24,584 nt of DNA from Dunaliella salina. Lineage: Eukaryota; Chlorophyta; Chlorophyceae; Chlamydomonadales; Dunaliellaceae. The notes under the pieces are model-generated. The model saw only the letters and a program-made list of their open reading frames with translations, made no database searches and had not been told where the DNA came from. The stretch covers positions 447,666-472,249 of the forward strand of contig MU069457.1 in the NCBI GenBank assembly GCA_002284615.2. The letters run 5' to 3'. Shown here one piece after another: positions 24,554 through 24,584 of this stretch; the stretch's first letter is position 1; every line of letters begins with the position of its first letter. Both the position numbers and the translations under genes were made by a program.

Positions 24554-24584
<31 letters not shown>
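24554..24584. repeat. (CA)n microsatellite at window edge
   Basis: CA dinucleotide tract running out of the window. Confidence 0.95.

Overview
The window looks like a nuclear segment of an intron-rich eukaryote with very long, repeat-choked introns. A chlorophyte green alga of the Dunaliella/Chlamydomonas type is my best guess: near-balanced base composition, many (CA)n/(TG)n tracts, Ala/Gln/Ser-rich coding, and introns with GTGAGT/GTGCGT-like donors and CAG acceptors. That assignment is inference; no marker gene is present. Both ends of the window run into (CA)n tracts and one N occurs at 6175.

The coding content I can support is one large gene on the minus strand, open at both ends of the window. 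I followed it as fourteen exons, about 3.6 kb coding (about 1,210 residues), from 23747 down to 554. For each exon I read acceptor, donor and reading frame by eye. Twelve of the thirteen junctions join in phase without a stop. The exception is 17477 to 17284. The protein is mostly helical-looking, with HEAT/ARM-like Leu/Ala helices, Ala-rich linkers and two basic nuclear-localisation-like motifs. I do not recognise the family.

Layout from high to low coordinates, which is the direction of transcription: 23.6-24.3 kb, exon 1 with duplicated acceptor flanks and a 91-bp transposon-like insert; 22.4-23.6 kb, a dispersed repeat ending in four tandem copies of a palindromic ~195-bp unit; 21.5-22.2 kb, exon 2 with three in-frame copies of its 3' edge; 19.8-21.35 kb, a ~38-bp minisatellite; 19.0-19.5 kb, exon 3; 17.1-18.06 kb, exons 4 and 5 with acceptor-edge arrays; 15.5-16.8 kb, exons 6 and 7; 14.5-14.95 kb, exons 8 and 9; 12.2-14.3 kb, exon 10 inside arrays of its own two edges; 9.9-10.75 kb, exon 11 and an 80-bp-arm hairpin; 6-9.3 kb, a transposon-rich intron with a TIR element, a LINE remnant, a hAT-like MITE and dispersed repeats; 4.3-5.55 kb, exon 12; 1.7-3.2 kb, exon 13 and its acceptor-edge array; 0.55-0.67 kb, exon 14.

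The most striking pattern is that at least ten of the fourteen exons are bordered by tandem arrays built from that exon's own edge. Acceptor plus exon start is copied into the upstream intron, or exon end plus donor into the downstream intron. Much of the intron length is therefore decoy splice junctions rather than unrelated sequence.
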